A DNA stretch of 59,538 bases from a virus. Shown here one piece after another: positions 28,334 to 36,854 of the stretch (positions within the stretch are counted from its first letter, which is position 1; every line of letters begins with the position of its first letter). The stretch covers positions 1 through 59,538 of the IMG/VR virus record IMGVR_UViG_3300021964_000070; one strand, 5' to 3'. Made by a program: the position numbers and the translations under genes. Below the pieces are notes generated by a model. The model saw nothing but the letters and a program-made list of their open reading frames with translations. It ran no database searches and was not told where the DNA came from.

Positions 28334-29128
28334 TTAGAATGGAATGTCGTCATTCGGCACATTGCCGCCGCCACTCTCATCCTGATGCTTCACAACCACA
28401 TCACCTGACGTGATGCTTTCAGCGAACTCTTTCGCCCGCTGGTAGGTTGCCATGTCTTCTACAGGGCCTACACGGCTCATTTCCCAACCATGCCAGCTAC
28501 CCTTACTATTTTCCTCAAGCACAGTCTTGAGTAAGTAAACGTGGCTAAAACGTGGCGGGGTGAACGGCCCGTTCTTACCCTGCATAGTTAAAGATGAAAT
28601 CATGCTGTTCCACTTACGTGACTTTTTAAGTTGAGTTGATTTCATAGCCAGAAGAGCAGTCTCAGCGGCCCCATCATCGTGAAGCACGATAACAAAGTGC
28701 TGATGCGTCTCTTCAATGTAATGACCAGAACCGTCCTGAACATATTCTTTCTGATCTTCAGAAGAGCGTTCAGTTTTTGGCATGGCCTCACCCGGAGCGT
28801 AAATAGCCACAGGAGCACCCGTGCCTTCGCCCAGAGGAGCCCATTGTATGAACCTGCGCTGGTAGGCTACCGGAATAACTTTTACGCCATCCTTGCCCTT
28901 TATAACCTGCCCAGTGACAGTGTTATAAATGTCGCCCTTACGCGCATCCTCAAGGGTGTCGAGTTCCTTACTCATGCCGCCCAAAATCTTGAGGAACGGC
29001 AGGGCAAGGTCATCTTGACCCATATTGTTAACACCAGATCCCGCATCTGCTTCAAACATAGAAGGGTCGAACGGGATTACTTCAGCAGATTTTTTGGTTT
29101 CTGCAACCTCAGTTTTCTTTTCAGCCAT
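28334..29128 (-). CDS. Single-stranded DNA-binding-like protein
   Basis: 264 aa from the Met at 29128 (MAEKKTEVAETKKSAEVIPF), preceded by GAGGAG; an 80-residue upstream extension is in another gene and basic, so it is rejected. The core is beta-rich; the end is acidic and finishes NDDIPF, the SSB-type tip that recruits partner proteins. Family not certain; could be a T7 gp2.5-like analogue. It lies next to the primase. Confidence 0.7.
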   Translation of the reverse strand: MAEKKTEVAETKKSAEVIPFDPSMFEADAGSGVNNMGQDDLALPFLKILGGMSKELDTLEDARKGDIYNTVTGQVIKGKDGVKVIPVAYQRRFIQWAPLGEGTGAPVAIYAPGEAMPKTERSSEDQKEYVQDGSGHYIEETHQHFVIVLHDDGAAETALLAMKSTQLKKSRKWNSMISSLTMQGKNGPFTPPRFSHVYLLKTVLEENSKGSWHGWEMSRVGPVEDMATYQRAKEFAESITSGDVVVKHQDESGGGNVPNDDIPF

Positions 29129-29129
29129 T

Positions 29130-29708
29130 TTATTTACTCCTCTTAACAACGGCTCGTTGACCAACATAGGCTCCGAATAACTCCATTGGGAAGTCGTCAC
29201 CATTTTCAACACGTTCCTTGACAAAGGCACGAAGCGTCTGCGGATGGATTTCCTCCTTCTGCTCTGCAAGGTAGCCTTCTTTTTCGGCAAAGGCTTTGAA
29301 GGCCGACGCTTTGTCGTCTTCGCCCCTGCCAAATTGACACGCAACGGTATTTTTAATGATGTCATCGTATCCCTGCTCTCTTAGCCATTCGTAGGCCGCT
29401 GGCCGATTATCGACGAGGATGGATGCCCCGTAGGTTGGTTTGACGGTGACCTCAGAGCCATCGTCAAGTTTCATGCTAGACAGACCAATCTCTGCAAGCA
29501 TGGTTGGCAGTTCCTCATCCGTGAGTTTGAGCAAAGATTTCTTTTCGTCCTTAAGCTTCTGCTCAAGGGCGGCTACTTCTTTCTCTTTGTCACGGATTGC
29601 TCTTGCCACTCCGGCAACTGTGGTTAAGTCGCCTTGGTTCAGTTTTTCAACTGAAGAAGCTAAATTCTGTTCGAAGTCAGCTTCCATTTGGTCAAATATA
29701 TCGCTCAT
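29130..29708 (-). CDS. Coiled-coil replication-block protein (192 aa)
   Basis: Residues 1-75 are a charged coil (AIRDKEKEVAALEQKLKDEK), then a domain with a VKPTYGASILVDNRPAAYEWL and a C-terminal KERVENGDDFPMELFGAYVG. This gene usually precedes the SSB-like gene in related phages. No enzyme motif. First gene after the divergent promoter. Confidence 0.6.
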   Translation of the reverse strand: MSDIFDQMEADFEQNLASSVEKLNQGDLTTVAGVARAIRDKEKEVAALEQKLKDEKKSLLKLTDEELPTMLAEIGLSSMKLDDGSEVTVKPTYGASILVDNRPAAYEWLREQGYDDIIKNTVACQFGRGEDDKASAFKAFAEKEGYLAEQKEEIHPQTLRAFVKERVENGDDFPMELFGAYVGQRAVVKRSK

Positions 29709-29743
29709 GGCGTTTCTCCTGTTTTAAAGACTCCGTTAGGGCC

Positions 29744-29773
29744 TTGACATAACCCTATATATGCTTATATACT
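29744..29773 (+). promoter_or_regulatory. Promoter for the plus-strand helicase
   Basis: TTGACA at 29744-29749, N18, TATACT at 29768-29773. Transcription would begin near 29780, directly at the AAGGAGAA ribosome site, so the leader is minimal. Confidence 0.8.
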
Positions 29774-29784
29774 CTCAATGTCAA
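29756..29784 (-). promoter_or_regulatory. Promoter for the leftward replication operon
   Basis: TTGACA at 29784-29779, N17, TATATA at 29761-29756. It lies on top of the plus-strand promoter; the two TTGACA boxes form an inverted repeat TTGACAT/ATGTCAA. Confidence 0.8.
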
Positions 29785-29795
29785 GGAGAAATGTT

Positions 29796-31244
29796 ATGCG
29801 GGATTATATTTTTAAAACAAAGCCTTTTAAACACCAGCAGAAAGCTTGGGAAGACTCGTGGGCCGCGGACTATTATGCGCTGTTCATGGAGATGGGTACG
29901 GGCAAATCTAAGGTGGCTATTGATACAATTGGCGCATTATATAAAGCCAAGAAAGTAACAGCGGCATTAATCCTAGCCCCTAAAGGTGTGTATGACAACT
30001 GGGTAAAGGGAGAAATTCCAACTCACTTACCAGATGATATTGAACGGACTGTTGTGCGCTGGTCACCCTCTAACGCTAAAAAGTTTCAGGAAGAAATGAA
30101 AGAGCTGGTATATGACAAGTTCGAGGGCTTGAAGGTGTTTGTCATGAACATTGAAGCGCTGTCCACGCCACGCGGCACAAAAGCCGCTTATATGTTTCTT
30201 ACTAAAAACCCTGCTAATATTATGGTGGTTGATGAAAGCACCACTATTAAGAATAGGAAAGCTACGCGCACTAAGAACGTGATGATCTTAGCTAAAGACG
30301 CTAAATATAAACGCATACTTACCGGCTCCCCCGTAACTAAAAGCCCAATGGATTTATACAGCCAGTGCTTTTTTCTGGACGAGAGAGCTCTGGGTTTTAA
30401 TAGTTACTATGCCTTTCAAAATAGGTACGCCCTTGTTCAAAAACGGAAGATGGGGACTAGAGCGTTTCAGGAAATTGTCGGCTACAGACGGCTAGATGAA
30501 TTAAATGTCAAGCTTGACAAGTTCAGTAATCGTATTCTGAAAGAAGAATGTTTGGACCTGCCGGATAAAATGTATATACGGCGGGACGTTGCGCTCACGG
30601 ACGAGCAGAAAAAAATGTATATACAAATGAAAAAGCTGGCGCTTGCCCAATTAGAAAACGGGGAATTAGCTACCACTGCCAGCGTATTGACGCAAATAAT
30701 GCGTCTTCAGCAAATTTGTTGCGGCTTTCTTCAACCAGATGACGGGGAAATCCAGACTTTGGATAATAACCGGATGAAGGAACTACTGGAGATAACCGAC
30801 GAGCTTCAGGGAAAGGCTATCATTTGGGCGTCATATACTCATGACATCCAACAGATATCTGATGCCCTGCGCGACCGCTTTGGGCCCGATGCGGTCGCAA
30901 CTTATTATGGGGCTACGCCTCAAGATGAACGGCAGGAAATAGTAAACCGCTTTCAAGATAAAGAAAGCCCGTTACGGTTTTTTGTCGGTCAGCCACGGAC
31001 AGGGGGCTACGGGATCACCCTGACCGCGGCTAACACGGTGATATATTACTCTAATAGTTATGATTTGGAAATACGTTTGCAGTCAGAAGATAGAGCGCAT
31101 CGTATCGGGCAGGCTAACAAGGTGACATATATTGACCTAGTATCCCCCGACACGATTGATGAGAAAATACTCAAAGCCTTACGCGGTAAGATTGACCTTG
31201 CCGGTAAGGTGTTAGGGGAAGAGGTTAAGGACTGGTTAGTTTAG
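29796..31244 (+). CDS. SNF2-type SF2 helicase, plus strand
   Basis: 482 aa from ATG 29796; AAGGAGAA at 29783-29790 is the ribosome site, so the ATG at 29778 is not used. Motifs: I MEMGTGKSKVAID; II VVDESTTIKN (DEST, not DEAH); III LTGSPVTKSP; V-VI RTGGYGITLTAANTVIYYSNSYD and DRAHRIGQ, the SNF2 signature. Not a chromatin remodeller in phage: it likely translocates on dsDNA, clearing host proteins or aiding forks. Convergent with the fibre/tail operon, overlapping it by four bases. Confidence 0.92.
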   Translation: MRDYIFKTKPFKHQQKAWEDSWAADYYALFMEMGTGKSKVAIDTIGALYKAKKVTAALILAPKGVYDNWVKGEIPTHLPDDIERTVVRWSPSNAKKFQEEMKELVYDKFEGLKVFVMNIEALSTPRGTKAAYMFLTKNPANIMVVDESTTIKNRKATRTKNVMILAKDAKYKRILTGSPVTKSPMDLYSQCFFLDERALGFNSYYAFQNRYALVQKRKMGTRAFQEIVGYRRLDELNVKLDKFSNRILKEECLDLPDKMYIRRDVALTDEQKKMYIQMKKLALAQLENGELATTASVLTQIMRLQQICCGFLQPDDGEIQTLDNNRMKELLEITDELQGKAIIWASYTHDIQQISDALRDRFGPDAVATYYGATPQDERQEIVNRFQDKESPLRFFVGQPRTGGYGITLTAANTVIYYSNSYDLEIRLQSEDRAHRIGQANKVTYIDLVSPDTIDEKILKALRGKIDLAGKVLGEEVKDWLV

Positions 31245-32248
31245 TCGTATAAACTAGCTATACCCATCATGTCCGCAAATGATTTACCGGTTTTTGCTAT
31301 CTGGTCATAGATAGAAGGCTGTTGTCTGGTGCTAGTTATGCCACCTCTTGATGCCGATGTATAAGTATTACCCTTCTTAGCTAGGTTCCCTTGATACGTG
31401 GTTTCGCCGGGTAAGTTTCCAAAAACATTAGTAAACGTATCTAGAAACGCGGTTGAAGTTGGGTTATTTAAACCTGTTTGAGTAGGCTGGTAGTTATTCA
31501 TGCCTTGTGTCAAAGCAGACATGATACCGCTGCTGGTTATAGGTGAGCTGTTGAACGATACCCGGCCATTTCCGCTAAATAAGTCAGTAGGCGCTGTATA
31601 TTCAAACCCAATACTACCGCTTCCAACATTTGGGGTAAGTGTCCCGCCCTGCCCAAACGGGTTTTCGAGGCCAAAATTAACGCCGCTCCCCTGATTAACA
31701 TTAGGGGTAGAATAACCGCCACCTTTTGTGGGCTCGTTTAAACCTAATGTTGGGATGTCGTAAGCTGGGATGTCGTAAGACGGCTTGTTTACATCGCCAA
31801 ATGCTTCGCCCAATCGCCCTGAAATATCTGTTGTGGGGCGGTCCATAAAACCAGCAGAAGAAGATAGGTCCCCCAAGCTAGGGCCGTCAGCCGCGCCCTG
31901 TCTACCCTGAAACCCAGAGTCCAATATAGCTTGCGACACTCTCCCTTGGATGCTGTCCGCCAGCGCATCTTTACGGGCTTGGTCTGCGTTAAAAGAGCCG
32001 CCCATCCTGCCTCTAGGGTCCATAACGTCCGCACGGCCCATTCCGCTACCGCCGCCCGGTGAGCGGTCATTCCTGTCGTCATAGCTGGGTTTGCTGGTAC
32101 CGCCGCCACCGCCACCGCCGCCGCCACCGCCGCCGCCACCGCCGCCGCCGTCGCCGCCGTCGCCGCCGAAGCAGTAGAACTTGCTTTCAAAACTCCCGTC
32201 ATCGAAGCTTTGGTCTAAGCCATCTGACCATCTCTTTTTATACAGCAC
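31241..32248 (-). CDS. Polyglycine-containing virion-type protein (335 aa)
   Basis: Low-complexity protein. Residues about 28-50 are almost all Gly (GGDGGDGGGGGGGG...). The rest is Gly/Ser/Asn-rich and disordered with only a short hydrophobic end (IAKTGKSFADMMGIASLYD). Last gene of the late block, right after the HlyC-like acyltransferase gene, so it could be its target. Function unknown. Confidence 0.6.
   Translation of the reverse strand: MLYKKRWSDGLDQSFDDGSFESKFYCFGGDGGDGGGGGGGGGGGGGGGGGTSKPSYDDRNDRSPGGGSGMGRADVMDPRGRMGGSFNADQARKDALADSIQGRVSQAILDSGFQGRQGAADGPSLGDLSSSAGFMDRPTTDISGRLGEAFGDVNKPSYDIPAYDIPTLGLNEPTKGGGYSTPNVNQGSGVNFGLENPFGQGGTLTPNVGSGSIGFEYTAPTDLFSGNGRVSFNSSPITSSGIMSALTQGMNNYQPTQTGLNNPTSTAFLDTFTNVFGNLPGETTYQGNLAKKGNTYTSASRGGITSTRQQPSIYDQIAKTGKSFADMMGIASLYD
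32098..32166. repeat. CCG/CCA triplet microsatellite
   Basis: About 22 tandem GCC/ACC-type triplets encoding the polyglycine tract on the minus strand. Expected to be prone to slippage, changing tract length without frameshift. Confidence 0.85.
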
Positions 32249-32687
32249 AGCAATATCTCCTTACTTCTAATTCTGACTGTACGCCAGTAGCATAGCCAAG
32301 CCTCTTACCTTGAGCTTGACGAATAAAGTTAGCACCATCAAATTGATAGGTTTCAATGTAGCGCTTCGTCAGAACCTTTTGTGCAAATCTACTTAGTTTG
32401 AGTGCGTTCTTGTACGGCGCTATGAAATCTATCACATACAGCATACCATCATCTGGCCCGTTGCTCCAGATGTCCGCTGGTAATTTTTTCGAACCGTCCT
32501 TATACCCCTCTTCTACCTCTTTAGGCAAAAAAGCGTAGGAGAAAAGGCCCGCGGGCCGCGTTTCGTCATACATGACCAGCATCTTTTTGTTTTCCAAAGC
32601 TGGAATAACTAGACGCTTCATATCTTCGATGTACCATTTGCGGTGCATCTCCGATTCCATCATCAATTTCAAAACGTCGTGTATCAT
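32238..32687 (-). CDS. HlyC/RtxC-like toxin-activating lysine acyltransferase
   Basis: 149 aa. Matches the HlyC family: SEMHRKWYIEDM with the catalytic His (residue 15), MLVMYDETRPAGLFSYAFL, and WSNGPDDGMLYVIDFIAPY with the conserved Asp (residue 87) and IAPY/APFG element. Bacterial enzymes move fatty acyl groups from acyl-ACP to lysines of RTX toxins. The phage has no RTX toxin, but the tail-associated neighbours are candidates. Marine phages are known to carry such genes, with targets unknown. Confidence 0.75.
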   Translation of the reverse strand: MIHDVLKLMMESEMHRKWYIEDMKRLVIPALENKKMLVMYDETRPAGLFSYAFLPKEVEEGYKDGSKKLPADIWSNGPDDGMLYVIDFIAPYKNALKLSRFAQKVLTKRYIETYQFDGANFIRQAQGKRLGYATGVQSELEVRRYCCAV

Positions 32688-32690
32688 AAA

Positions 32691-35600
32691 TCAACCCATA
32701 AGGCTTCCAATGCCCTGTTGACGGATCATGCTAGAAGCTATGTCGTTAGGGAACATAGCGGCGTAACCCGCCCGGTTCACCGGACCAGTTTGAGGCGCGG
32801 GAGGCGCGGGCCGCGGTGCGGGAGGAGGGGATACCGACGCAAGAGCGGTTGTGGGAGGAGGTGCCGCTGGTTGCGCCGGAATTAGTTGTGACGTTTGCTG
32901 TGGCTGTTCTGGCGGTAGCTCTGTTTCGAGTATCTCGTCCCCAGTTTCGCGGAGCATGAATGGAACGGCGCGTCTAACTGGACGGAAGCCTAAGTCAATT
33001 AAAGTGTCACCAATTACTTTGCCGATCTGTAGCCTTTCGCGCTCAGACCGCGGCTTACGCATCATCTTAGCCAAAAGCTCTGGGTTTTTCATTAGCTCAG
33101 ACATAACATCCATCTTCATGGATTCTGGTACATCTTCGAAGATTTGACGCATCATACGCGAACCTGCGGAACGAGCAATTAGAGACTGTGTGTCCCCCGT
33201 TACGCCAGCTATCTTGCCACCAAGCGCAGAACCGGTGATACGTAAGTAAAAGTCAAGCATAGGCCCAGCATCTTTTGCAATCTCAGCAAGGCTACCGTCT
33301 ACATCTGCCACCTCAATCCGGACCATCTCGGTTAAGACTTTTTTGATCTGGTTGATTTCAGTTTCCGTTGCTAGGTTTTTACCCAGCATATAATCTGCCA
33401 GCGACATACGTGTATTTACGTTTTTCATCTGGCTAAACAGTTCATCATACATAGCACGGGGGCTAAAGCTACGGCCAGTTCCGCCAGCCGCGGTCATAGC
33501 AGACTCAAGTAGCGTAGCCTTGAACCCGTCTCTAGCACTTTGACGCATACCCTCTGGGGCGTTTTCTGTAAGCTTTAAAATATTGTTTAGAGATTTCAAC
33601 GGAACCTTGCCGTTAATAGCCTGCCTCACAACCAAAGTGGGGTTATCGACATTGTTTGGCAGCAAATTCTGGAAGTTAACTTCATCCTTCAACTGAGTTG
33701 CGCGGCGTTTATTATCTAACCGGGTATCACTCAGTAAAACTTGGGCAGTAGAGGCGTTCTCAAGGTCAGCTTTAAGCGCAGGAAAACCATCCGGCCCAAG
33801 AAGAGCTTCATTATCTTGAATCCATTTATTCAAAGCGCGGAAATCTATCTCACGGGTGATTTCACCTGTCTCTGGGTTGCGGACTTCTTTAAAAGAGGCG
33901 GCTCTGGCATTGCGTAACAAGCTTTCAATCGTGCCATTGATTGTTTTAGCGGTTTGTTCTGCGCCTTCTAGACCTTGCGTTTGAGCGAAGTCAATTACGC
34001 CCTGAAGTTGCTGTATTCTGAGCGCGGTTGGCTCACTGCCGCCTTGAAATAATCGTTGCGCTAACAATTCTGGCGCTAACCTTTCCGCTCCAGTCTTCGT
34101 GGTAGACAGAATATCCCCAGCAAAAGCACGGGTAAAGGTGTCATTAAGTGACCGGGAGTATGCACGAGCTATGTCGTAAGCTACGTCATCCCCTTGCCGG
34201 ATGCTTTCTAGATCGTTAAGCAGGGAGTCCGCAAAAGAGAACGCGATACGGGCGGCATTCGTATTGCCTTGCGCCTGCATTTGGCGGCCAAGATTTAAAG
34301 CCACAGAACGCATATCCTGTATCTCTGACATCATAATTCCACCGGTTGCGGGGGTTTCGGCCGTCGCCGCGGCGGGCTTTTGAATTGGGTTTTCTAAATC
34401 GTCCGCTCTGGCTCTAAGTAAAGCAGCCTCCTGCCGCACCTGCTCCGCCATATCCGCAAACTGCTGGCCGCTGGCCGGGTCTTGGCGATAAATTGCTTCG
34501 TTTTGAACAGCAACCTGATCATTAGTATCTGCCATTTTACGCAAGGCGTCTGGGTCCATCATGTCCTGTTCTGGAAGAACTTGACGGCCCTCAGTAGAAC
34601 GTGTCTTGGCGTCTCTAGCTAACCGTTGATTAAAGGAATCTAAAGCGCTCTGATTTATATTTGGAATAAGCTCATCTACCCGGCTAACCGCTTCGGGAGC
34701 AGCTTTCGGGCCAACTGGTATAATTTCTGCTTGCGCGTCTAGTAGGTTTGCATAGTCCTTACTGCGCTTACTAGAAAACTTACCCCGGTTTCTGGACGCT
34801 TCTTCCCTCAACCGCTTTATCTGCTGATCAGCGGGCAAATCTGACATTTGAGACATTAAGTTACTAAACTTGTCCTCAAAAGCTGTCCCGGTGATTTTAG
34901 AAAAAGCCGTATCTACTTTCCGCCTAGCTGGAGAAGTGGTAGCTGTGGAGGGGGCGGCAGTAGCCGTCATCCCTAATTCAGTCAGCTTGCGGTCAACGAA
35001 AGAAGCTAGGGGCCGCAAATCGTTGTTTATGATTGCCGCTGCTTCTGGCGTTTTTGGCATAATAGATTGCCAAGTTGTTATAAAGTTAGGAGCGTCCAGA
35101 GCGTTTCCTTCTGCATCTACAAACTCTGTTATCTCCCTGTCCGGAATATCCTTCCAGAGCTTGCGTTCTTGTCTACGGGCAAGCTCAAGTTGGTTTTGAA
35201 CTGTATCGTATAACCTTTGAGACAACAATGCGTTCTTCTCCGGGGCTTCGCCTTGCACCCGGCTAAACGCAGAAAGCACGTTGTCGGTGGCCTGCTGTAA
35301 TCTAGCTGTTTGACCAGCAACAAAAGCGTCTTGGGCCAGCCCTGCCGCCAGTTTAATAGCTTCTGGATTGCCGGAACCTTCCGGGCCGCGAGATGTCATT
35401 ATGATACTTGAGATTACGTTACGCAGAGCGTCGGCCGCTCTTTTGTTCTGTAGCTTTCGCTCACGGCCTAATCCGGGGCTACTTGTAGAAAGCGCCATTT
35501 CAATAGCCATCAACGCGGGGCTTTCTGATTTCATACCCGCAGTTAGCTTAATGGGCTGACCAGCTTCATCAAAAAGCTCTTTAGTTAAATCTTCTGAAGC

Positions 35601-36851
35601 CAAGCGCTCTATAATTGTATCAACATCTTCCCCTTGCGATTCGAGAATATCCATAATCCGCTGTACGCCTGCGGCCTGTCGAGATGTTTTTAATACGCTT
35701 AAACCTTCTTTTAGGCCGCCGCTTTTAAACTTAGACAGGGCCTCTCCCAAAACGCTTTTAATAACAGGCGCTTTTTCTATTAGCGTAGAGCCTACTATGC
35801 CGGGAGCAAAACCAAAACCAACTTCCATTGCAAGACGTGTTCCGCCCTGACCCGGATAAGCGGTTTCAGCCGTATAAGCCCCAGCCGCGGACCCCGCCCC
35901 TGCAAGAAGTTCTGTAGCACCAGTAGGAATTGGGTACTTACGAGCGGTTTCGCCAGTACGGCCCAAAAGGCGCTCTATGGCAGAAATAAACCGCGTAGAA
36001 CCCGGAGTGGTGCCTTTCTGTGCGCCAGCCGGGGCTTTTAGGTATGGGACAAAAACGCCGTCCTGCATACGCACCCCGTATTTAGATGGTCCCAAACCAC
36101 CTATAGCCTGTTTTACACCGGGAGTTGCCAGCGCTTCCGCTGTAAGCGGACCCGGCTGTTTAGCTAGGTTCATTACATTGTCTAGGTATTGTGTGGCCCC
36201 AAAAGAAACAGTTTTTGGGATTACATACGGTAACGGCAACCAGCCCACCGCGCCACCGGCGGTTTTACCGGCTTCATAAGCGGCTCTTGTTCCCGGAGTT
36301 ACCGCCTTTTCTTTTCCTAAGAATAAGTCAGTCGCCGCTTCCCCTGCCTCATAACCAGTAAGCGCCCCGATTACACCGGTTACCAGAGGCGTCCCAAATT
36401 TCAGCGCTATCGTAGGAGGGGTTACGGGGGGAACACCTGACACGGCAGCGGCACCAAGTTTTGCACCGGCATAAAAACCGGCCAAGCTAGAAGCAGAAGG
36501 ACCAACTTCACGCTTCAGTCCACCAAAAAACGTGCCCTCTTCAAAAGGCAGACCTTCCTCGTCCCGCGCAAAGATGTTAATTAGCTCAACATCCGACATA
36601 GGCTGTTCGTATTTAAGGCCCTGACCAGCCAACGCCTTATAGAGCGGGTGCTCCATGAAGGTGTCCGGGTTTTTTAGCGCACTATAACCCCCGGATAAAA
36701 TATTAGGCTCCGCAGTAGCGAACTCATCAACAAGCGTTTTTGCCAGAAAAGCGTCAGGCCCTTCTGGAGCATCATTAAAAGCCTCGTAAAAGTCATCTAT
36801 CTGACTTTTGGTCAACCTAACCGGCTCAGATTTAATAATTGGCTCTGCCAT
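32691..36851 (-). CDS. Giant virion protein, probable internal ejection protein (1386 aa)
   Basis: The largest gene. N-terminal helical domain, hydrophobic segments around residues 130-180 (SSLAGFYAGAKLGAAAVSG, TGVIGALTGYEAGEAAT), about 300-350, and many alpha-helical coils beyond 470. A C-terminal Pro/Ala-rich linker (PPAPRPAPPAPQ) precedes a short folded tail. This helical mixture is like T7 gp15/16-type or P22 ejection proteins, which form the conduit for DNA. No lysozyme motif found. Overlap-free, 4 bases from the next gene. Confidence 0.6.
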   Translation of the reverse strand: MAEPIIKSEPVRLTKSQIDDFYEAFNDAPEGPDAFLAKTLVDEFATAEPNILSGGYSALKNPDTFMEHPLYKALAGQGLKYEQPMSDVELINIFARDEEGLPFEEGTFFGGLKREVGPSASSLAGFYAGAKLGAAAVSGVPPVTPPTIALKFGTPLVTGVIGALTGYEAGEAATDLFLGKEKAVTPGTRAAYEAGKTAGGAVGWLPLPYVIPKTVSFGATQYLDNVMNLAKQPGPLTAEALATPGVKQAIGGLGPSKYGVRMQDGVFVPYLKAPAGAQKGTTPGSTRFISAIERLLGRTGETARKYPIPTGATELLAGAGSAAGAYTAETAYPGQGGTRLAMEVGFGFAPGIVGSTLIEKAPVIKSVLGEALSKFKSGGLKEGLSVLKTSRQAAGVQRIMDILESQGEDVDTIIERLASEDLTKELFDEAGQPIKLTAGMKSESPALMAIEMALSTSSPGLGRERKLQNKRAADALRNVISSIIMTSRGPEGSGNPEAIKLAAGLAQDAFVAGQTARLQQATDNVLSAFSRVQGEAPEKNALLSQRLYDTVQNQLELARRQERKLWKDIPDREITEFVDAEGNALDAPNFITTWQSIMPKTPEAAAIINNDLRPLASFVDRKLTELGMTATAAPSTATTSPARRKVDTAFSKITGTAFEDKFSNLMSQMSDLPADQQIKRLREEASRNRGKFSSKRSKDYANLLDAQAEIIPVGPKAAPEAVSRVDELIPNINQSALDSFNQRLARDAKTRSTEGRQVLPEQDMMDPDALRKMADTNDQVAVQNEAIYRQDPASGQQFADMAEQVRQEAALLRARADDLENPIQKPAAATAETPATGGIMMSEIQDMRSVALNLGRQMQAQGNTNAARIAFSFADSLLNDLESIRQGDDVAYDIARAYSRSLNDTFTRAFAGDILSTTKTGAERLAPELLAQRLFQGGSEPTALRIQQLQGVIDFAQTQGLEGAEQTAKTINGTIESLLRNARAASFKEVRNPETGEITREIDFRALNKWIQDNEALLGPDGFPALKADLENASTAQVLLSDTRLDNKRRATQLKDEVNFQNLLPNNVDNPTLVVRQAINGKVPLKSLNNILKLTENAPEGMRQSARDGFKATLLESAMTAAGGTGRSFSPRAMYDELFSQMKNVNTRMSLADYMLGKNLATETEINQIKKVLTEMVRIEVADVDGSLAEIAKDAGPMLDFYLRITGSALGGKIAGVTGDTQSLIARSAGSRMMRQIFEDVPESMKMDVMSELMKNPELLAKMMRKPRSERERLQIGKVIGDTLIDLGFRPVRRAVPFMLRETGDEILETELPPEQPQQTSQLIPAQPAAPPPTTALASVSPPPAPRPAPPAPQTGPVNRAGYAAMFPNDIASSMIRQQGIGSLMG

Positions 36852-36854
36852 GCG

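Noticed and set aside
28334-29365. Longer form of the SSB-like protein with 79 extra basic residues
   Set aside because: The extension overlaps the end of the upstream gene out of frame; GAGGAG marks the start at 29128.
32059-32295. Arg/His-rich plus-strand frame (RRHRRRHRRR)
   Set aside because: It is the antisense of the glycine triplet repeat.
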